Shown: piece by piece, positions 22,502 to 25,837 of the stretch
Position numbering within the stretch: the first letter of the stretch is position 1
Layout: every line of letters begins with the position of its first letter
The notes under the pieces: model-generated
What the model saw: the letters and a program-made list of their open reading frames with translations, nothing else
What the model was told of the DNA's origin: nothing
The model's database searches: none
Program-made: the position numbers and the translations under genes
From: Plakobranchus ocellatus
Lineage: Eukaryota; Mollusca; Gastropoda; Plakobranchidae
Length of the DNA: 25,837 nucleotides
Assembly (NCBI GenBank): GCA_019648995.1
Contig: BLXT01003727.1
Location: forward strand, 510,089 to 535,925
Reading direction: 5' to 3'

Positions 22502-24785
22502 GTAAAAGATAACCTTTTCAAAGAATTGTCTCTAATTTATTTATTTTTTTATTTTATTTTATTCATGAGATTTTTTGTGATTTTCAAGCAGTCTTAAATT
22601 TCTCTTAGTTGATTTTTTTTGTATCATTATTATTATTTTGTTGCTCTTAAGTTTGTGTTCTTGGTTTACTTCAATTGCCTTGTTGCTGCGCAATGTCACT
22701 AACAGCCCTCATCTGGTTTCCAGACTCTGGGCCAGTTAGACATTACTGCATTTTTCTGTCTTAACACTAGCTCAGCATGTCAGTGATTTAGCTCATCTTT
22801 TCGAAAACAGCTTCGTTAAAAAATAATCGGAGCCTATTGTAATTCTACTCTAAGCTAGATTTATAAACATGAATTAGACCACAGGCTTAGTTTTCTATTG
22901 CTTAATTTGATGGTTTTCAACAGCATTATTAAAAATGGAACTATTTGGCCTAGCGAGCAATCCTAGATCTAACCTTAAAATCTGATCATACATTATGGAA
23001 AAAGTCAATAAGCAATCATGTTAGATAAATCAAACTGTGCAATATTAATAATAAATCTGAATTTGTAGAGCTGTTAAAGTTCTATCTAGTCTGAGTTTTT
23101 TTAGATCTAGTAGAAACACCCCAGTAGCCTTGACCAAGCAACAGTTAGTAGTGGCCAGCGCCACTTTTTAAGTTCGGAAAAAAACCAAAAATAATATTGT
23201 GCAACAAGGCAATTTGTACATGACACAGTTGATTGGAATTGAAATTTCAAATGTCTGGTAGGCCCCAAAACAAGATGACAAATATAATGTGTAGAACAAA
23301 AGAAAATGAATTTTTGTTTCATGGTGAAATATGAAACATTGAAGTAAAGAAATATATGTGATTTTATTTCTTTTTTGTAGTTATTTGAAAATACAATACC
23401 AGTATTTTTTTTAATCATGTTGTCTTCCAGAGTCTTTTTGAAGCTCAATTTGAGACTTAAACTAAAAGTATGATTGCATTTGAACATGAAAATGAAAAAC
23501 TCCTTATGGGTTAAGACATTCTTGAATTTTAACCTATACACACAAAAGCATACTTAGGGATTCTCTGTTTATGGACCTTTTCATTTCTTTGATGCTCACA
23601 GATTGAAGAGCTCGCAAGCAAAACAAAAAATCAGATCAGGTTTGACCTTCAAGGAGAAGCTGAATATATCCTAGAATTAGTGCGTGACCGCTATGGTGAT
23701 GGTGAACTTTTCTTGGAGCATGCATTTGGATCCCGCATCACTAAAGAGCAGGCCACCCCGATGGTTCTGGAGTACATCAATGAAAACTCTCTCTCAGAAT
23801 CCTTGAAAATTCATTGGTGTGATAGCATTGCATGCAGGTCTGTTGGCTTTAGGTTTCATCAGTTGTTAAGTTGGTTTTTTTTTTGTTTTTTTAGCTCATG
23901 TCTTTAAAATGCTTTTTCAAAAAGGACTTTTATGTAGTTAATGAATATTGAAAATGATATATATATATGGACTATGCAAACACATTTTTGTAATGGTGTT
24001 CCTGTTTAACTCTAATACTAATAATTTTCTACCTTTTTTCAGTGCTAAGATGGTGTGGAAAGGTCCAGGTCTGAATGCAAACAAACCGGAGCTGCGGAAA
24101 TACTCCTTGTGGATCAACTGGTCTGATGAGAATAACTACATGCGAGAAAGCGGCATCAAATGTTTGATGGACCATGAGATAGGCACCCATTTTGTATCTT
24201 TTTTCATGATGTATCTGCAAACTAATATGCTGTTATATTTTTTCTTAGTCTGGCCAAAATCATAAAAAGTGAAATAACTGAATAAATCAATCACAAATCT
24301 CATCTCAGGTATACTGAGTTTTGAGCATCCTGTAAAAAATCATAATTGACGTTTTTTAATGAAGTAAAAAAAAAATTGTTTGTATTTGAGTTTTCTCAAA
24401 AGATATGCAAGTTTGGAGATTGTGTTTTGTCACCTTTTTCAGACAATAAAAAATGTTGCAACATGAAGTGGAAGGGGAGCAATATTAGTATTACAGTATA
24501 AAATATTTTGAATTGTGTTTTAATTTAATTTAACTACATTTGCTTGTCATCTTGTGTTAAAATGAAAAAGTATTAAAAGCCTGGCAGTAGTCATCCTTAA
24601 CAATCATAACTTTTAGTTTCGTTTGATCAATGATGGATTCCAGCCTTGGTTCTCCGATCGTACAAGATTTGACCTGCGCAGCATGGGTTCATTTGAGGGC
24701 CAGTGCACAGAGGAGGGCTTGGCATCCATCCACACTTCCCTGCGTGGGAGGGTGCGGCTCTTGTGGAGTCCTGCTCTTGCATATT
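22319..24785 (+). CDS. MATCAP-type tubulin tyrosine carboxypeptidase (DUF1704, KIAA0895-like), partial: exons 1-4
   Basis: MATCAP proteins are zinc metalloproteases that remove the C-terminal tyrosine of alpha-tubulin on microtubules (family knowledge). Exons are 22319-22501, 23602-23837, 24043-24193 and 24617-24785, all GT-AG and in phase, giving 246 codons plus one base. Visible motifs: a Lys-rich start (MTKKKKK), PVNLAEEKARFIKTG, LVRDRYGDGELFLEHAFGSR, DHEIGTHF with HExxxH zinc ligands at residues 184-189, and CTEEGLAS at 220-227, whose Glu is the expected third ligand. The order matches DUF1704. Only the 5' part is present; the rest of the catalytic domain lies beyond the right edge. Which paralogue it is cannot be told, and detyrosination activity is inferred from the family. 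Confidence 0.87.
22502..23601. other. MATCAP-like intron 1
   Basis: An 1100-bp AT-rich intron. It has TAGATCTA at 22964 and 23102. A 144-codon minus-strand open frame at 23107-23541 shows only AT-driven composition and no recognisable domain. Nothing else supportable. Confidence 0.6.
23602..23837 (+). CDS. MATCAP-like exon 2 (residues 62-140)
   Basis: Encodes IEELASKTKNQIRFDLQGEA, ILELVRDRYGDGELFLEHAF, GSRITKEQATPMVLEYINEN and IHWCDSIAC. It corresponds to the helical region before the catalytic core of DUF1704. Acceptor CTCACAG; donor GTCTGT, phase 2. Confidence 0.87.
24043..24193 (+). CDS. MATCAP-like exon 3 (HEIGTH catalytic motif, residues 140-190)
   Basis: Encodes SAKMVWKGPGLNANKPELRK, YSLWINWSDENNYMRESGIK and CLMDHEIGTHF. 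The HExxxH zinc-binding and catalytic residues are H184, E185 and H189 (24173-24190). The donor GTATCT follows one codon after the motif. Confidence 0.9.
24617..24785 (+). CDS. MATCAP-like exon 4 (EEGLA motif, residues 191-247)
   Basis: Encodes FRLINDGFQPWFSDRTRFDL, RSMGSFEGQCTEEGLASIHT and LRGRVRLLWSPALAY. The TEEGLAS block is the signature of the family (bacterial relatives are named for QEGLA). It ends in phase 1 at GTGAGT. I could not find exon 5 in the remaining 1 kb. Confidence 0.88.
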
Positions 24786-25837
24786 GTGAGTTTCCTCGAT
24801 AAAAGTTTCAAAGTTCAAGCTGTTTCTTTTTCCACGTTGAATTTTTTGCAATCTTTTGCAATTTTATCCAAAAAAAAAAAAAATCAGAACCAACTGATGG
24901 TATTATCCAAATTAAGCAGCAGTCTGTGTTACCCTCAGCTGTTGTTGTCTTTATCCAACATGTTTTCTGCAGCATTTACTTTTAATGTGGAAATTTATCC
25001 ATGATATCTGTCCCAAGACTATTTACTTTAGAAATTCATGGATATTGTCACGTGTTTTCATCACTGCTAAATAATCCAACAAATATATTATTCCTACTTT
25101 AGAAATCTAAAGGTTTGATAATATATATTTTTTTAGTTGCTAGATAATCTAACGAATTTTGATCATTCTACTTTAGAAATCCATATGTCTATTCATTATT
25201 TTTTTTTAGTTGCCAGATATCCCAGCAAATTTAAATAATCTACTTTAGGACAATAAACTTTTTTGGCTGCTAGGGAAGTATTTTAGAAATAGTTATGTTG
25301 CTTCTGCCTAATTAGGTATATTGAGTACTTTGAATGCATACATTCCAAGACATTAAATTAAATTGCAAATGAATTTTTTAATTTTCTTTACTTCATATGT
25401 TAAGCTCTTACGCTCTTTGCAAACTGTATTCAAAAAGTAGTTCTATTAATTAATATAATACTGGAATACTGTAATAAAAATTTAAAAAAGAAAAGAAGAA
25501 AACTTGTTGAATTGGAAAAAATTCTTGAGAGAGGTCCTGGATGACACCTGTTTATCGAGTTCATATTGAAATGTGTAAGGCAGTTCTATTAATAGATTGA
25601 GCTGCTTGGCATTGGTTTTGGTCCTCACTTTATTAACTGTATGATGGAGAGTATTTGAATTCTAATATATAAAATTTTTTATCATTAGGATGCTCTTATC
25701 GCAGCATTTGTTTTTAAAAGTTATCCGTATTGATAAGTGGAAATTAAGTTAGGCTGCTAAAGAATTCGAATGAAGCAGAATATATCTTAATTTACAAATT
25801 TATTTCTATGTTGCTGGATTTTGGGGGGGGGGGGGGG
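24786..25837. other. MATCAP-like intron 4, running off the window
   Basis: AT-rich intron holding the 72-bp tandem repeat. No downstream exon of the DUF1704 domain is recognisable before the window ends in a G run at about 25824-25837. Confidence 0.6.
25024..25260 (+). repeat. ~72-bp imperfect tandem repeat (4 copies) in MATCAP-like intron 4
   Basis: The word TACTTTAGAAAT or a close variant recurs at 25024, 25095, 25169 and 25241 (spacings 71, 74, 72). It is accompanied in each unit by a T-run and by (T)GCTA.ATAATC.AACAAAT-like sequence. Divergence between units is substantial, so the array is not young. Confidence 0.75.

Noticed and set aside
23107..23541. 144-codon minus-strand open frame
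   Set aside because: It lies in intron 1 of the MATCAP-like gene, is Phe/Lys-rich from AT bias, and has no recognisable motif.
25024..25260. Possible CRISPR-like array of regularly spaced repeats
   Set aside because: Eukaryotic intron context, imperfect whole-unit repetition without unique spacers, and no cas genes.

Overview
The window is animal (metazoan) nuclear DNA, most likely from a mollusc and perhaps a heterobranch gastropod. The support is spliced GT-AG genes with short exons, AT-rich introns, tRNA-derived SINEs, an RTE-like retrotransposon remnant, and protein sequences close to vertebrate orthologues. The taxon is inferred from general character, not from a diagnostic marker. No bacterial, phage or CRISPR content was seen.

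The main feature is a complete minus-strand gene for CDC5L (Cdc5/CEF1-type Myb protein, core of the PRP19/NineTeen spliceosome complex). I reconstructed 19 coding exons between 17871 (ATG) and 4899 (stop). All junctions are GT-AG and all phases agree. The 2412-nt CDS encodes 803 residues, close to the roughly 800 residues of the human protein. In order it carries two N-terminal Myb repeats, basic nuclear-localisation segments, a threonine-proline-rich middle, and a C-terminal helical part.

Downstream on the plus strand, transcribed divergently, is the 5' part of a DUF1704 / MATCAP-type (KIAA0895-like) metalloprotease, the tubulin tyrosine carboxypeptidase family. Four coding exons lie between 22319 and 24785 and include the HEIGTH and EEGLA motifs. 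The gene runs off the right edge.

Layout: 1-4898 is non-coding flank with a SINE at 2231-2487 and probably the CDC5L 3' UTR just below 4899. CDC5L occupies 4899-17871; its introns hold two more SINEs and several microsatellites. From 17872 to 22318 is the intergenic region, with a purine-rich low-complexity block (18528-19075) and a dead, 5'-truncated RTE-like retrotransposon (19154-20367, minus). The MATCAP-like gene and its introns fill 22319-25837, with a ~72-bp tandem repeat near 25024-25260.

The most unusual feature is at CDC5L exon 11. The first 45 nt of the exon plus about 48 bp of upstream intron, including the 3' splice site, are repeated in tandem about four times (9984-10379, interrupted by an assembly gap). 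This gives an array of competing acceptors, at least one of which would add 31 in-frame residues. No wholly new biological system is evident; this array and the tenfold excess of the palindrome TAGATCTA are the observations most worth checking.
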